Of a stretch of 26,478 bases of DNA, positions 9,701 through 17,747 are shown one piece after another. This DNA comes from Lachnospiraceae bacterium UBA7182 (GTDB taxonomy: Bacteria; Bacillota; Clostridia; Lachnospirales; Lachnospiraceae): positions 1 through 26,478 of the forward strand of contig DKVI01000115.1 in the NCBI GenBank assembly GCA_002491115.1, read 5' to 3'. Made by a program: the position numbers and the translations under genes. The notes under the pieces are model-generated. The model did no database searches. It saw only the letters and a list, made by a program, of their open reading frames with translations, and was not told where the DNA came from. The stretch's first letter is position 1. Each line of letters starts with the position of its first letter.

Positions 9701-12700
9701 GCGCTTACCGTAACGGATACCGAAAACTTCTTAACAGCGTCCGTTATTTCAGGATCTGCCTCGAATCCGATGACGATCTTCCCGCCTTCTTCGAGGAAGT
9801 AATGTCTCACGGTTTCTGTTTTTCCTTCCGTGTTCGTTATGGCTTCCGTATATGCATGGGCAGGATTACCGCCGTCTGCCGTGGTAAAGGTAACTTTAAC
9901 ACCCTCAACCGCCGCATATGTAAACGCATATTCTCCCGTCACATTCGCGGTAAAACTGATGTACCGGGTCTGATTGTCCATGTCAAGCGTCACCGTGCCT
10001 GTGGGATGACTGCCCGGTTTTAATTCTTCTTCCGCAACCTCTTCACGCCAGATTACATACATCCTGCCGTCGTTGGGAACATCAATAAATTTCGTCTCTC
10101 CGGCCTGCATTCCTTCTGTTTCTTCTTCGATCTTTCTGCCGTTCAGGAAGAATGTATATACATTGTCTTCCCATGCGGTAAAGGACACATAGCCTGCTTT
10201 TACCTCAAGCGGCGTTTCTTTCGTATGCATTTTTAAAAGCCTTGCAAGCTCTGTCCCCGCCGCTGTCAGTATACCGTCACCTGTTACTCTGAAGTAAATT
10301 TTCTGGTTTGCCTCAAGGAAGAGCGAACCGTCCCCGTTGACGCCGATCACTTTTCCGTCTCTGCCGTCATAAAAGTCGCTTCTGTCTTCCGCTCCATCCC
10401 AGTGAAACGTATACATTCCATAATGAGGCGCGGTAAATGATACCCATGTCGCCACTTCGCCTTCCTCAGGCGGATTGTCAATTACGAGAGGTATATTTGT
10501 TGACAGTACTTCCAGTCTTCCTTCATAGTACGGGTCATACAGCGCCAGAATATGCTCGTAGAATCCGTTCACCCATGTCGGCTCATAGTCTCCGCCGTAG
10601 CTGCTGCCGTCCTTGACTGCATAGACGATGACGTTCCATCTCGCAACGACTTTCTTTGTCACCCTTGAAGTTACGGTAATCATCGTCCTGCCCTGGTTTA
10701 CTGCCTTAAATGTCGCGGTATAGGTTCCCGCGTTTGCCCTGACGGAAGCCACCTTCGTATTGCTGCTCTTCCATGTCAGTGTATCGCTGACTCTGTCTCT
10801 TACTACATTGGGACGAATCTTACCCTCAAATTCAAACCGTAATGTATAAGTGTTGCCTGAAATAAACCTGTAAGGCGCTCCGTTCAGCCGCACCTCATTT
10901 GCGGTATTGCCGGTGCTCTTATCGATCTGCATACCGCTTGATGTGAGTGTAATGTCATTTCCGCCGAGCTTATCCGGTCCCCATGCCGTCACATCCACAT
11001 TATTGTAACTTGCCGGAATATTCGTCGTCCTGGTCTTTACTGACGCCGCTTTTACCGCTTCCTCGTTCTCATACAACGGCGTCACCGAGACTGTATATTT
11101 TGAAAGTCTGACAAGCTTGTCATTCGTGTATGTATACGCAAAAGTCTTTGTCTTTGCCCGGGTTCCCGTATAATAATTAAAGCCTGGTTTGCCGTCTGCA
11201 GGAAAAACAGCCATCGTTTTATGCTCGGGATCATTATCCACAACCCATGTTGCGCCATATTGAATCCATGACTGCACACGCTTAAGTTCCCCGGCATTCA
11301 CGCCGTCAATGTCAAAGACCTTGTTGGGATTAGAAAGGATCACTTTATCCACTACGTTCCCTCTGGCGTCCTTCACTTCGAACGCATAATCATATACGCT
11401 GCCGTTATCGGCCTCATTGATGTTGGAGGGATGCGTGAAGTTGACCGTAATATGCTGGTCGTCCACATAAGTCACTTTTAATCCCTTCACCGGCTCGATC
11501 TGTGCCGACGTCAGCGTAACGGCCGCTGTCATCTCATTTTTGTCGGCGTCGAAGTCTGTCAGCGTGAGATTAAATTTCTCCTGGTTCGGAGATACCGCAG
11601 TGATGTACCAGTCATGGGTCAGCCCGTTTTCTCCGAAATCCCGTATTCTGTATCCTTTTGCCTCCGCCTCCGCAAGCATTTCCTTTGTAATCCTGACGCC
11701 GCAGGAACGGTAATAGGGTATTGCCTTCCTGCCTGCGTCTTTATATACAAGACAGTCAGATAAACGGACCGTCTGCCCCACCTTCATCCTGATTTTTTTG
11801 CCTGTCACTGACGCCGGCTTCGCAGTGATGGTAAGCGCTATACTTACATCAGCGCCATAATCATCCTGATGCTGGGCGCTGTCCCTTACATAGATGTATA
11901 CCGTTTTCTCTCCGTTTAAGTCCGCGCCTTTTAATTTAATAAGACCCCTGCGATTGATTGCAGCGTATTTTGACGGCTCTAAATCAGGAAGAAACGCAAA
12001 CGCTTCATTATATTCGTCGTCAAACACCGCGTATTCCAGCTTCGGCAGCTGATAATTCTTCAAAGCAGCTTTTTCTTCCTTCAGCGTAGGCACAAGCGAA
12101 TATCTGCGATAATCATAAGTCTCGGCAGCCTCGTTTCCGCCTGCCTTGTCAGAAAACCATCCATAAACATTCAGCTGTGCCTTTTTGGCCGAAAGCTCTA
12201 CCGTATAGCTGTCTACCGCAACCGTGCCATCCTCATTGACCGGATGTGTTACCGTATTTTTTTTGTCATTTTCACCGGTCTTAACCGTAAAGCCAAGCTC
12301 CAGCCGCTCCACCTGCGGTTTCGTCATCCTGAAGCTTTTGACTGCGCCGGCTGCGGAGAACGCCACAACAGAACCGTCATCCAGCGCCCTGACTGCGCTG
12401 ACATTTCTTATATATACAGCGTAATCATGTCCCGCTTCAAGGCCTTCGATCCACGTAATATGCGCTTTCAGCTTCTTGTCATAGGTTCCATTGGCTTCTT
12501 TCTCATCCAGCTTTTCATTCCTGGCATAAGAATAGACTGGCGCAGCCGCAAATCCGGCCTCTTCCCATCTGCCGTTTACGATTTCGTCGATTGCCTGATT
12601 AAAATCGACCGCTTTCCATTTCTTTCTGCTTTCATACGCCGTGCCTTTTGTAACGTCCACCACATAGATTTCCCTGCGGTATCCGTCATCCGGCACTTTA

Positions 12701-15700
12701 AAATACAGTTTTACCTTGTCGTCCTGCGAAATCGTCTTCTTTATGGAAGCTGCCGTCACTTCCTTGACGGTAATCCTGGCTGAAGCCGCTTTCGCTTCTT
12801 TTCCTTTGTTGTCCAAAACAGGCACAAAATTACCTTCAGCGTCCTGATATACAGGATATGCTTCCACTATGGTAGCTGTCTTACCTGCTTTGAGCGCTGT
12901 CACTACACCGGTTTCGGGGTCAACGCTGATATACTCATTCTTCGTCTCCCCGCCCTTGATGCGGTATCTGACAGCAATCACGTCGCCAAGCTGTGCCTTT
13001 GTAATCTTCAGGTTAAGCTGCTGCTTTTCACCCACCGCCATCTTTTTTAACACACTGTTAAAGGCGATTGATTTCGGGGCTACAGCTTTTGTGAGATCCT
13101 CTTCCAGCACAATATCCGCCAGTGTAAAGGTATCTGTATACCCGTCTTCCCATGTAATGTTAAATGACCGTCCTGTATCTCCTTTGGCAAGCGGGAATAC
13201 AACGTCAATATAGTCGTTTTCCCATTCTTTGGACCCATAGAAATATCCGCCTGCCTTCCAGACCGGATTCTGATATACAAACTTCTCCTTGCTCGTATCA
13301 AAGTCATTTAAAAATTCCTTTGGCGCGTAAATTCTGAAGCCGAGGATATTGGTATTCTTCAATACCTCGTCTCCGTCTTTCCCGATCACATGCACGGCGT
13401 CATTGTCGTAATAAAACGTGACCGCTCCAAGGGGACTCACAGTATAGGTACTGCCGCTGACATCATATTTGATGCCTTTTGCAGACAATTTCCGGTCAAT
13501 CGCCTTGATATCCGCGGTTCCTCTGTTGTTTATAACAGCTTCTGCCGTCTTATAAGTGACGTTATAGCTCTCCTTTAACGGCCCGGCAAGGTCATTGGTC
13601 AGCTTTACGGTATATGTGCTGCCAAATCTCAGATATTCCGCTCCGGGATTCTTGATCTCCCTGCCGTCTACCTGGATTATATACGCCGCAGCGCCGTTAA
13701 ATGCAGGATATCCGCCGTCTTTGTCAATCTCGTACTTATACGCGAACCCTTCCTTATCCGTACCGTCTTCCTTCCGGCCTTCCCAGCATACGTCAAAACT
13801 TCCTGCCGCGATCTCCATGTAATCAAAAAAGTGCCGGTCTTTCTCAACAATATTCTGAACGGTGATTTCGTCTGCCAGAATCGTGTCTGCCCTTTTACCT
13901 GCCGTGAGTATCCCCTCGGGCAGTGTCTTTGGTTCAATGGTAATCTCACGCGGGCTGACTGTAAATGTGCAGTCCGGATCTGACCACCATCCACGCTGAC
14001 CATACAGGCCCAGCGGAGCGTACACCGACGTCGGCGCGCCATCCGCCGTCTTTAATTCGCCGCCGTCAAAACGAAGCGCAAGCGTATATATGCCGCCGTA
14101 CACCGCGTCCTTATTCGCGTAGGTATACGGGATGACATTTCCGTCTTCGTCTTCGCCTTTTTCCCCTTTTCTCCAATAGATATTGATCTTGCCGGGATCA
14201 TAGGTATCGGTCAGGTTCACAATGGCTTCTGTTGAAAGCTTACTGCTCTCCGTCAACGCTTTGTCCGTATAGAAACTGAGCGCTTTGGCAGCTTCCTCAA
14301 GGCTGACCGGCTCTCCATTGTACTCATGGCCCAGTGCCTTAATCTTCTCCGCGTCAACCTCGACGTAAATCTGCTGATCATAGAATCTGATCCCGCCGAC
14401 TGCCTCATGATGTCTCTCTTCACCGGTCGCCCTGTATGTCTTTACATCTTTTGTGGTATAGTTCTCCCATATATTTTCGCTTTCCAGCTCAAATAAATTT
14501 CCGGTCCAGTGCGCCACTATGCCGTAAGTAAAGTCATCATCAAAGTTTCCCTCTGCCTCAACCCATACTTCCGGATCTTTGTCCAGGCCTGTCGCAGGAT
14601 CTTTTTCCTTTCTCAGGACCTTATACTGCAGATTAAGGTCCATATCGGCCTTATGTCCGCTGTTTGCCTCAAATTCAGCTACTGCTTCATCTGTCGGAAG
14701 CTCATACTCTTTCCTGGCTTCATCCGTAAGCGCGTTATACTCCTCCATGCTGTTATGGGGAAGTTTATATATGATAAAGTCCTTCTTGTTCTCTTTCCCC
14801 GGCTCGAGGTCTGCAATCCTGTCCCCGTTTTTCACATACAGTTCCCCGAGTGGTACAACGACAACTTCCTGGCGCTCCACCTTGAAAAATACTTCCGCCC
14901 TGGCAGATCTGTACGCATGGTTCGGGTCATTGTAAGTCACAGTCAGACGATATAAACCTGCAGACCTGAAAGAGTCCAATGTTCCATCCGTTACGTCTGT
15001 CCAGCCCGGATCCTCTTTATAATAATATTCGTCAAAATCCCTGTACTGTCTTTGTACCTCGTCCCATGTTTCTAGATATTTTTCGTAATCCTCCGGCTTT
15101 ACATAGCTCCATGTATATTGAAGCGCCTGATCTGTGGGCAAAACCGATAACGCCTCACCGATTCCGCCGTCCTCGCTGCATTTGTAAACTGCCGCTTTTT
15201 TATAAGAAGCACGGTCTGTAAAGAGTGCATTTTGATCGTAAATTTTGACTGCCGGTTTCTCAAAAGTGCCCTGATGCACCGCACGGATTTCTTCATCGGA
15301 CGCACCGCCGGCCGGCTGCGGATCCAGCATATCTTTGTTGCCCGCTATAAATGCATCCAAAATACTGTCCGTGACGATTTGAACGCGTTCTGCGTCTTTA
15401 ACAGTCACCGGCACTGCCGTATCCTCCAGCGTCTTCTTCGTGATATCCGCAAGGTAGTTTCTGTTTGTGGCGTTGGTGGTCACATCCGTGATCGGCGTGC
15501 TGACATCAGCCTTTTTACCGTCCTTGTCATATACAACTTTCCGACCCGTGAAGAAAACCCTGAACTCGAACTCTACGGATTCCAGATGATTGACAGACAC
15601 GATATCCTGAGGCAGTTCTTTACCATCCAGAATGGCCTGGAGCTCATCGACATCATCCGCCATAACTTTCAGCGGCCAGTCATCCAGCATTTCATCCGTT

Positions 15701-17400
15701 ATGGTTTTCCAGTCTACCGCCCTGGTATCAACCGCCGCTGCCGCCTCACCTTTCTCGGTAATCGTACGGACGCGGCGCTGAAGCACAAACTCAGGCACAA
15801 AATACTGTGTCTGGCCCCCGCTTCCCATGCCATAGGACGTGCCAAAGAAACCCGGCGGCGTCGTAAGCGCCGTATTACCTGTCTCCATGGCGCCCGTTGT
15901 TTCATTTTTTATCACCGGATAAACGCCATAAGAGATTGCCGCGAGCGCTTTTCTGACGTCATCGGCAGTCATACCCTCGCAGAAATTCGCCTGTTCTACG
16001 CTTTCCTGTGTCGTCTTAACCACTACCGGCGCGGGATCTATCGCAAATCTGACCGCCTCGCTGTGTGATTTCTCATATGCGCCGTCATCGCCAGTATAAT
16101 TCCATATGATGAAATACTCGCCTGCGTCTTTGGGGTTTGACGTCATCGGTTTATAGATATAGCGCGCATCCCCCTCAGGCTCTTCCAGCTCGCCTGCGTC
16201 CTCGTCAACCGCATAGACTGCGCCGGCATTCAGGCGTATGCGTGTATACCATTTTGCCTCCGGAGCCGCTCCTTCAAGAAGAACGCTGTATTCATCCCTT
16301 TTGTCGTCTTTGCCCTGTATGTATACAGCCGGCACGCCGCCTGCTTTCGTGACTGTTCCGGCAGCGTCTGTCACGGCGTCCGTAAACAGCCCTTCTGTCA
16401 CTTCCTCCAGCGTCCATTCCCTGGACGGATCATATATCTGCCTCAGATCCGCGCCGGGATCTTTGCGTTCAAACCTGAGCTCTGTTTTCTGAAGACTGCC
16501 TACTTTTATCGCGTAGGAATCCTCCACAGACAGCTTATAGTTCCGGGCCGCTTCCGCCGTGAGGGCAACGTCGTCAATTGTCAGCACATAATCCTTGTTA
16601 GTGTCAAATCGGTCCGTCTCTCCCATTGGCTGCCTTGTGCCGCTTTCGTCTACCACGAATAGATGCAGCGGCAGCTTCCTGTCCGGATTATCATTGATTG
16701 CCAGGATATCCCTGCTGACATTATACGCACCGTTTTTATATCTGATCGTATAATCTTCATGAATCCCGTCAATAAACTCTCCTGCGGTTTTGCCGGGAGC
16801 CGTTTCCCTGCCAAACACAAGCTCTATGTCCGCTTTCTCAATGGTCAGAGAAAGTTTTATGTCGCCTTCCAGCTTCTGGCAGAGTTTATCCAGGCCGGTA
16901 AGATCCATAGAAATTGTCAGCTCATATGTACCTGCCTCTCTGGGAACAACATCCACAAGCGGCGTATCTGCCCCTTCCCCGCCCTCGGCTTTTTTTACCC
17001 AGCTATATGTCAGTCTGTCCTTAAGTGAGTCGATCTTCTCCCCGTCCACTTCAACACTGAGCCATTCTTTTATGGCATCCTGAAATGCGCCGCACCGGCT
17101 CTTTTCCGTATATTCTGTAAAGAAAACCAGCCCGTCCTCGCTGAGTCCGCGCGTAAAGCCATGGCCTTCTGCCGCATACGCATCCGCTTTCCTGTCATCA
17201 ACGACAATTTTTGCAGTAAGTGTCTTCTCATCCGACGGAAGTTCATTTTCACCTTCCGTAACAGTTACATCATCCGATTTCGGGCCTTCGGTTTCAGCCG
17301 CATAAACTGCCGACGGCGGTATCATAGTCATTACCATGATAACCGCTAAGAAAGCGGCCAAAATTCGCCTGGCCTGAAATCTTTTTTTGACTTCACTCAT
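787..17400 (-). CDS. Giant secreted multidomain protein with C-terminal clan CD peptidase-like domain
   Basis: A 5,537-aa protein; AAGGAGG nine bases before ATG 17400 fixes the start. Residues 1-34 are a signal peptide (hydrophobic ILAAFLAVIMVMTMI, cleavage after AVYA). About 35-1440 are beta-rich MBG-like units (AGTYELTI, DAGEYFIIWNYTG, and repeats ending IEKA or IDPAP). About 1440-1545 and 2165-2265 look like bacterial Ig-like Big_2 (WKSSNTKVASV); 1545-1690 and 1966-2120 look Fn3-like. About 2290-4865 hold roughly 26 units of about 98 aa resembling PPC sandwiches (LTAG..., GE..YY.FTA.EDG.Y, then LKKGE.L.F and Y.LTV). About 4868-4975 is another Ig-like unit (DDGNTAAHGDDMKGDGTYSA). About 4980-5058 is the domain shared with the small protein at 321-707. 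About 5070-5330 is a caspase-fold-like domain with ISTHG (His5159) and FSECCM (Cys5225/5226). About 5345-5537 is a choice-of-anchor-like jelly roll (VGSIFDDSFGVQI, IYDSACVIDNV). No LPXTG, SLH domain or C-terminal membrane helix is visible, so surface retention is unexplained. Probably an extracellular protease or adhesin; activity is inferred. Confidence 0.85.
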   Translation of the reverse strand: MSEVKKRFQARRILAAFLAVIMVMTMIPPSAVYAAETEGPKSDDVTVTEGENELPSDEKTLTAKIVVDDRKADAYAAEGHGFTRGLSEDGLVFFTEYTEKSRCGAFQDAIKEWLSVEVDGEKIDSLKDRLTYSWVKKAEGGEGADTPLVDVVPREAGTYELTISMDLTGLDKLCQKLEGDIKLSLTIEKADIELVFGRETAPGKTAGEFIDGIHEDYTIRYKNGAYNVSRDILAINDNPDRKLPLHLFVVDESGTRQPMGETDRFDTNKDYVLTIDDVALTAEAARNYKLSVEDSYAIKVGSLQKTELRFERKDPGADLRQIYDPSREWTLEEVTEGLFTDAVTDAAGTVTKAGGVPAVYIQGKDDKRDEYSVLLEGAAPEAKWYTRIRLNAGAVYAVDEDAGELEEPEGDARYIYKPMTSNPKDAGEYFIIWNYTGDDGAYEKSHSEAVRFAIDPAPVVVKTTQESVEQANFCEGMTADDVRKALAAISYGVYPVIKNETTGAMETGNTALTTPPGFFGTSYGMGSGGQTQYFVPEFVLQRRVRTITEKGEAAAAVDTRAVDWKTITDEMLDDWPLKVMADDVDELQAILDGKELPQDIVSVNHLESVEFEFRVFFTGRKVVYDKDGKKADVSTPITDVTTNATNRNYLADITKKTLEDTAVPVTVKDAERVQIVTDSILDAFIAGNKDMLDPQPAGGASDEEIRAVHQGTFEKPAVKIYDQNALFTDRASYKKAAVYKCSEDGGIGEALSVLPTDQALQYTWSYVKPEDYEKYLETWDEVQRQYRDFDEYYYKEDPGWTDVTDGTLDSFRSAGLYRLTVTYNDPNHAYRSARAEVFFKVERQEVVVVPLGELYVKNGDRIADLEPGKENKKDFIIYKLPHNSMEEYNALTDEARKEYELPTDEAVAEFEANSGHKADMDLNLQYKVLRKEKDPATGLDKDPEVWVEAEGNFDDDFTYGIVAHWTGNLFELESENIWENYTTKDVKTYRATGEERHHEAVGGIRFYDQQIYVEVDAEKIKALGHEYNGEPVSLEEAAKALSFYTDKALTESSKLSTEAIVNLTDTYDPGKINIYWRKGEKGEDEDGNVIPYTYANKDAVYGGIYTLALRFDGGELKTADGAPTSVYAPLGLYGQRGWWSDPDCTFTVSPREITIEPKTLPEGILTAGKRADTILADEITVQNIVEKDRHFFDYMEIAAGSFDVCWEGRKEDGTDKEGFAYKYEIDKDGGYPAFNGAAAYIIQVDGREIKNPGAEYLRFGSTYTVKLTNDLAGPLKESYNVTYKTAEAVINNRGTADIKAIDRKLSAKGIKYDVSGSTYTVSPLGAVTFYYDNDAVHVIGKDGDEVLKNTNILGFRIYAPKEFLNDFDTSKEKFVYQNPVWKAGGYFYGSKEWENDYIDVVFPLAKGDTGRSFNITWEDGYTDTFTLADIVLEEDLTKAVAPKSIAFNSVLKKMAVGEKQQLNLKITKAQLGDVIAVRYRIKGGETKNEYISVDPETGVVTALKAGKTATIVEAYPVYQDAEGNFVPVLDNKGKEAKAASARITVKEVTAASIKKTISQDDKVKLYFKVPDDGYRREIYVVDVTKGTAYESRKKWKAVDFNQAIDEIVNGRWEEAGFAAAPVYSYARNEKLDEKEANGTYDKKLKAHITWIEGLEAGHDYAVYIRNVSAVRALDDGSVVAFSAAGAVKSFRMTKPQVERLELGFTVKTGENDKKNTVTHPVNEDGTVAVDSYTVELSAKKAQLNVYGWFSDKAGGNEAAETYDYRRYSLVPTLKEEKAALKNYQLPKLEYAVFDDEYNEAFAFLPDLEPSKYAAINRRGLIKLKGADLNGEKTVYIYVRDSAQHQDDYGADVSIALTITAKPASVTGKKIRMKVGQTVRLSDCLVYKDAGRKAIPYYRSCGVRITKEMLAEAEAKGYRIRDFGENGLTHDWYITAVSPNQEKFNLTLTDFDADKNEMTAAVTLTSAQIEPVKGLKVTYVDDQHITVNFTHPSNINEADNGSVYDYAFEVKDARGNVVDKVILSNPNKVFDIDGVNAGELKRVQSWIQYGATWVVDNDPEHKTMAVFPADGKPGFNYYTGTRAKTKTFAYTYTNDKLVRLSKYTVSVTPLYENEEAVKAASVKTRTTNIPASYNNVDVTAWGPDKLGGNDITLTSSGMQIDKSTGNTANEVRLNGAPYRFISGNTYTLRFEFEGKIRPNVVRDRVSDTLTWKSSNTKVASVRANAGTYTATFKAVNQGRTMITVTSRVTKKVVARWNVIVYAVKDGSSYGGDYEPTWVNGFYEHILALYDPYYEGRLEVLSTNIPLVIDNPPEEGEVATWVSFTAPHYGMYTFHWDGAEDRSDFYDGRDGKVIGVNGDGSLFLEANQKIYFRVTGDGILTAAGTELARLLKMHTKETPLEVKAGYVSFTAWEDNVYTFFLNGRKIEEETEGMQAGETKFIDVPNDGRMYVIWREEVAEEELKPGSHPTGTVTLDMDNQTRYISFTANVTGEYAFTYAAVEGVKVTFTTADGGNPAHAYTEAITNTEGKTETVRHYFLEEGGKIVIGFEADPEITDAVKKFSVSVTVSAEQRRKIEGSAITIPKGTTEIVEYVIPSLTTERSQFKFKVSGEAGTKILRYLDQDYKEVKVSANTLTILKTSALKAGDSLFILVTAGGDADDKDAKDAVLTVTQVPSDTLTAGQEKTKEVTNDTEQWYTFTAAKDGYYEFGVTVAERAEGDSTPTHKVTFALFDKLFGSLKETNLTSKILFMRTGEMAVVRLLHDNVPDITKEDNTTEAVQSNAAIAVKALDIQPLTSGRETQVQIPAKSKEVRYYSFAATAEDDYTITWQAADARTDHAKVTYFSSIESQSGAQTVAAKGSSIALKADDVRYIKVAAGDPESENPVNGTLRVTAANLNAGSLTPDVPSAFHLTDGEQKAVKFTAPEAGLYAVLTTVDENEVSGLPYGYPTIQADGEAIGTPFDFVWFGKGETKYFTLSFETDREVKETKGTVTIRSLAEPLTGEQVDVSVANGIAKEYAYTIPASGRYRFKADYDDEKAYAFWYDMNGDDLADGDYCRKNRKVKVQVWGNDGDAEASVRLYRPTLISTTALNTGENAIEVKAGEAGYYDLSTVNPVRYEFELSEITGTATARMQYAIDDNAWRDLSDGGTISMPKNSRLTVRITSSSRTRDLNCKLNVTEGRELKLGDNAVHLKAGESVSLTYRAYETGYYSFHLNRPGAELRFQAGSGSVKTGDSFYDIQKIPAKGIRTYSLTNEGNGEVDLTVTMAGTEAIALEPGSKTEAVSIPAGETAYYELMTFKTGEYLIKITDTGKGEDLEVDLDLDENDWISDTEKTSYGLLLEARLSRRTMMRIVNDGLTQTSVTVELILSEAQPLTGGAITLAGDESRLVSFIAPEDGRYLISKDNEDVTLTLIKEQKISGDSVVDPQTVITDYRERLLKKGDKLIFRLFCAPDAKDEKAGDSQTVNVKVEKIVPTLIGSESTSVTIAEKGNKSVWYQFNAPEDAVYTFALEDADENKVSGRMDFYPYLTDDSHNQTAERYMKAGKKVFIHVGYPDAGSYTLKYTAVKAMTAAGIETLDFEYDEEIQKVKFVVPKGGIYHVSAAAVRGSFTVEGKIGGTEVVNLDEGIRSGQTEFLEKDDIVTFAITAKQGGKSSVSLRITEYNVASALTLGTEYAGLSDTEKEIYHEIRIEKNAWYAITAGGAPAVWYRINGGGEYELNGTVYEALEKDDRIILRVPKAAQEKAYTVKVEALGIVSLDGQNKEGEPYSVNAGENQYYGFTTEKAYVQFKAPEDGRYYLAAEAVNDVCGTDAGEPGIRELTKDQVVTFTFTNSDPRDDTNPAPEYTEALLKLTVRKAAGNENPINAGDTKADSLAANETISYQFKAAEAGKYVIGFNGSNCRLNGNWDGNTEITLEKDQIQVLTISNSTGKTGSYELTVKKVLPEALTINMSEQKTLRKQEIAYYEFVSTETSDDGSTTYQVYISSADNNVRYNCVKTDADGREETLDPYFNVGNEEYSLKKGEKLTFKLSNADTTRNSSFKLTVKKVEYTAVKADTPVSGSVEAYENAYYELTAEDDAAYRISLDSKSGSLWIGDVKVASMTKDADGKDILGEPQYGPWGADSEITLKKGEKLQFTVKNSSNQEMQFACTVKKAEEISYSPLTPDEKKTGKLAEDEKAGYEFTVEDAAEEGTLYSIYFSGASCRYERTRTVTDAEGQTTEDKETFDLPSGSTEHTWKKGDKIRFTVSGTGRYELTVKKAAYAALTAGTEAMKTLRPGETVYYAFTSQDDPAAGETATKYQVYGRYPNVVTVQARIITTGEDGKPDNPNWTDRRTEYSLKKGQILQFRITCGESAGQFRLTVDKVTYNPLTAGTAAEGRLAIADSGYAYYEFTSQDDPAEGKTTTKYQLYGTAYYSYEKVSVKEDNTLTTTYLGSSGANLTHAVEVDLAKGERLRFRVYNSSNAQEGYNLTVVKSEEKAITVGSKTETGSLGRNQQLVYTLKNDKETPAVYTLNYEQVKNVTVNFSGYTAADTTWPDNQRISVAGDATLTITLRAVDEADSFVFTVSEFKPETLTPGTMTDLKKLAPDETVYYQYTVGEDGDYVLSTIESEFCALYFRYEVRRADAPKSSGFISWGVGEIRDLVKDDVLLIRASAPYAKASAAYSFRLNLQKKPAEDAYTALPWNGSLQPGEVKYFKFTIPETEEAGTKYVVSIPYASSTLRYQSSLRPWDIDEPGDLDVTGEFVIRAANVSMYGAKDCSIDVQKNPYEWVYGDSIEGTIAKDKTAYYKCDVGYEGFDGDYILTYHGDAKVKYSTDKTATKSWKNIADSSKGVITGFDYPVTVYFEISHGGAEEEAGYRISIEEAQYPAPETFALRASDYTVQPGKDTLYLYLATDVQADKITVFYHEKGSVEDPRTIDLYDDGNTAAHGDDMKGDGTYSARFTPAGSEDAEMLFTARYGSQRSNTVTVRYYVPVQEEVFKTIGDVDGEIESLLSEEDFTEKTDEEKLGMVQNLLDRLAEEKKIQKDTIEVFEENSLVTFCYPENILGGVMYGEFEEDFNGTVEAGPAGEKDSYPERNTYVPAVLNDAANTEQNQELGKALILNSFPSFETDSEKIEYRTGFYNTLKSKWDEAGLKTTLDTNVTVDDYKRLEDYNVVCISTHGSMYGSQSPAICLSQKQSGGDSEKYAAELKGQQIAVVNGSYWILPAFFTGQYGADALGDTFVFSECCMALGKGQGGNSSAYNYSMAHAFTGRGAKAYIGFHNSVFADYSRGFMEEYVDQLIEGMTSQEAYDAAVEKYGDDHEEWYNAHSSSTLKEYYEGNGETYDPSLHIAYPVHNGNPDAVLVNNGLQNGGFEQYNSSTTAPKAWSCMGDVRTMTQLGEIRPYGEDEGNKRMAMITTGIGSKKSAEFEGGTEGSMLSQTFLVPDDASKIRFDYNFISEEPMEFVGSIFDDSFGVQISEGGNTVLEKTYESINTSEWKKVEGIDFAGGDTTAFHTDWKTAEMDVSAYCGKVITLRFIIYDVGDQIYDSACVIDNVMLQ
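4170..4640 (-). repeat. Most similar pair of adjacent PPC-like repeats in the giant gene
   Basis: Two neighbouring repeats, starting near 4625 and near 4310 on the minus strand, share FTSQDDPA.G.T.TKYQ.YG, and the match is visible in the DNA too (around 4501-4560 and 4173-4240). Most other repeats keep only the aromatic and glycine pattern. This pair therefore looks like a recent tandem duplication or gene-conversion event within the array. Confidence 0.7.
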
Positions 17401-17483
17401 CCCTTTTTTCCTCCTTAATTTTTTTTGACGGTCATTTATCCAGGCAACTTTCAGCCAGGATAAACAGCTATCAATTACGTTCC

Positions 17484-17513
17484 ATTTTATTCCCCTTTGG
17501 TAAGTTTTGTCAA
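17484..17513 (-). promoter_or_regulatory. Probable promoter of the giant gene
   Basis: On the minus strand: TTGACA (17508-17513), an 18-bp spacer, then TAAAAT (17484-17489), giving a 5' UTR of about 77 nt. Together with the plus-strand toxin promoter at 17583-17611 it makes the 308-bp gap 17401-17708 a divergent promoter region. The rest of that gap is AT-rich with no ORF. Confidence 0.65.
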
Positions 17514-17582
17514 ATTTATTTGGTATTTAAAATAATATTTATAAGGTTGGCGATATGTATTATAGAATGGAATTAAAAAATG

Positions 17583-17611
17583 TTGCGTATCAGCGGAAAT
17601 TATGCTACAAT
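17583..17611 (+). promoter_or_regulatory. Probable promoter of toxin copy 2
   Basis: TTGCGT (-35, 17583-17588), 17-bp spacer, TACAAT (-10, 17606-17611). The predicted start near 17618 gives a 5' UTR of about 90 nt before the leader ATG. This region is not part of the direct repeat; copy 1 has different sequence before base 19. Confidence 0.6.
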
Positions 17612-17637
17612 GGCACTGAAAGGGTATTCGCCAAAAA

Positions 17638-17668
17638 CGTGTAAGCGGTTGGCCTCGATTATAACACG
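17638..17668 (+). promoter_or_regulatory. 5' UTR hairpin exposing GGTTGGCC in the toxin leader, copy 2
   Basis: CGTGT (17638-17642) can pair with ACACG (17664-17668), leaving a 21-nt loop that contains CGGTTGGCCTCG (17646-17657). The same 12 bases occur inverted at 17893-17904, so the antisense RNA carries the identical sequence. GGUUGGCC can pair with itself antiparallel through four G-C and four G-U pairs, and UUGG fits the YUNR U-turn used in antisense kissing loops. A role in RNA-RNA recognition is inference. Confidence 0.4.
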
Positions 17669-17708
17669 CTCATCAGATAAGCCTTGCGTTTTAAGGGGGG
17701 ATGATACT

Positions 17709-17747
17709 ATGAGTAGTACATATGAAAGGCATTTTGGAGATGTTTGA
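17709..17747 (+). other. 12-codon leader ORF / 5' fragment of split toxin frame, copy 2
   Basis: Encodes the same MSSTYERHFGDV as copy 1. AAGGGGGG at about 17691-17698 lies at good distance from ATG 17709, so ribosomes should start here rather than at 17722. Skipping one A in GAAAGGC (17724-17730) would join MSSTYE to GILEMFEHF, giving a normal-looking TxpA-like N-terminus. Confidence 0.55.

Noticed and set aside
2290..10500. Repeat array considered as a CRISPR or DNA satellite
   Set aside because: The periodicity is at protein level (about 98 residues) and diverged in DNA; there are no short identical repeats with spacers.
15232..16068. 278-codon plus-strand open frame opposite the giant gene
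   Set aside because: Same reasoning: antisense to well-supported coding sequence, no domain recognised.
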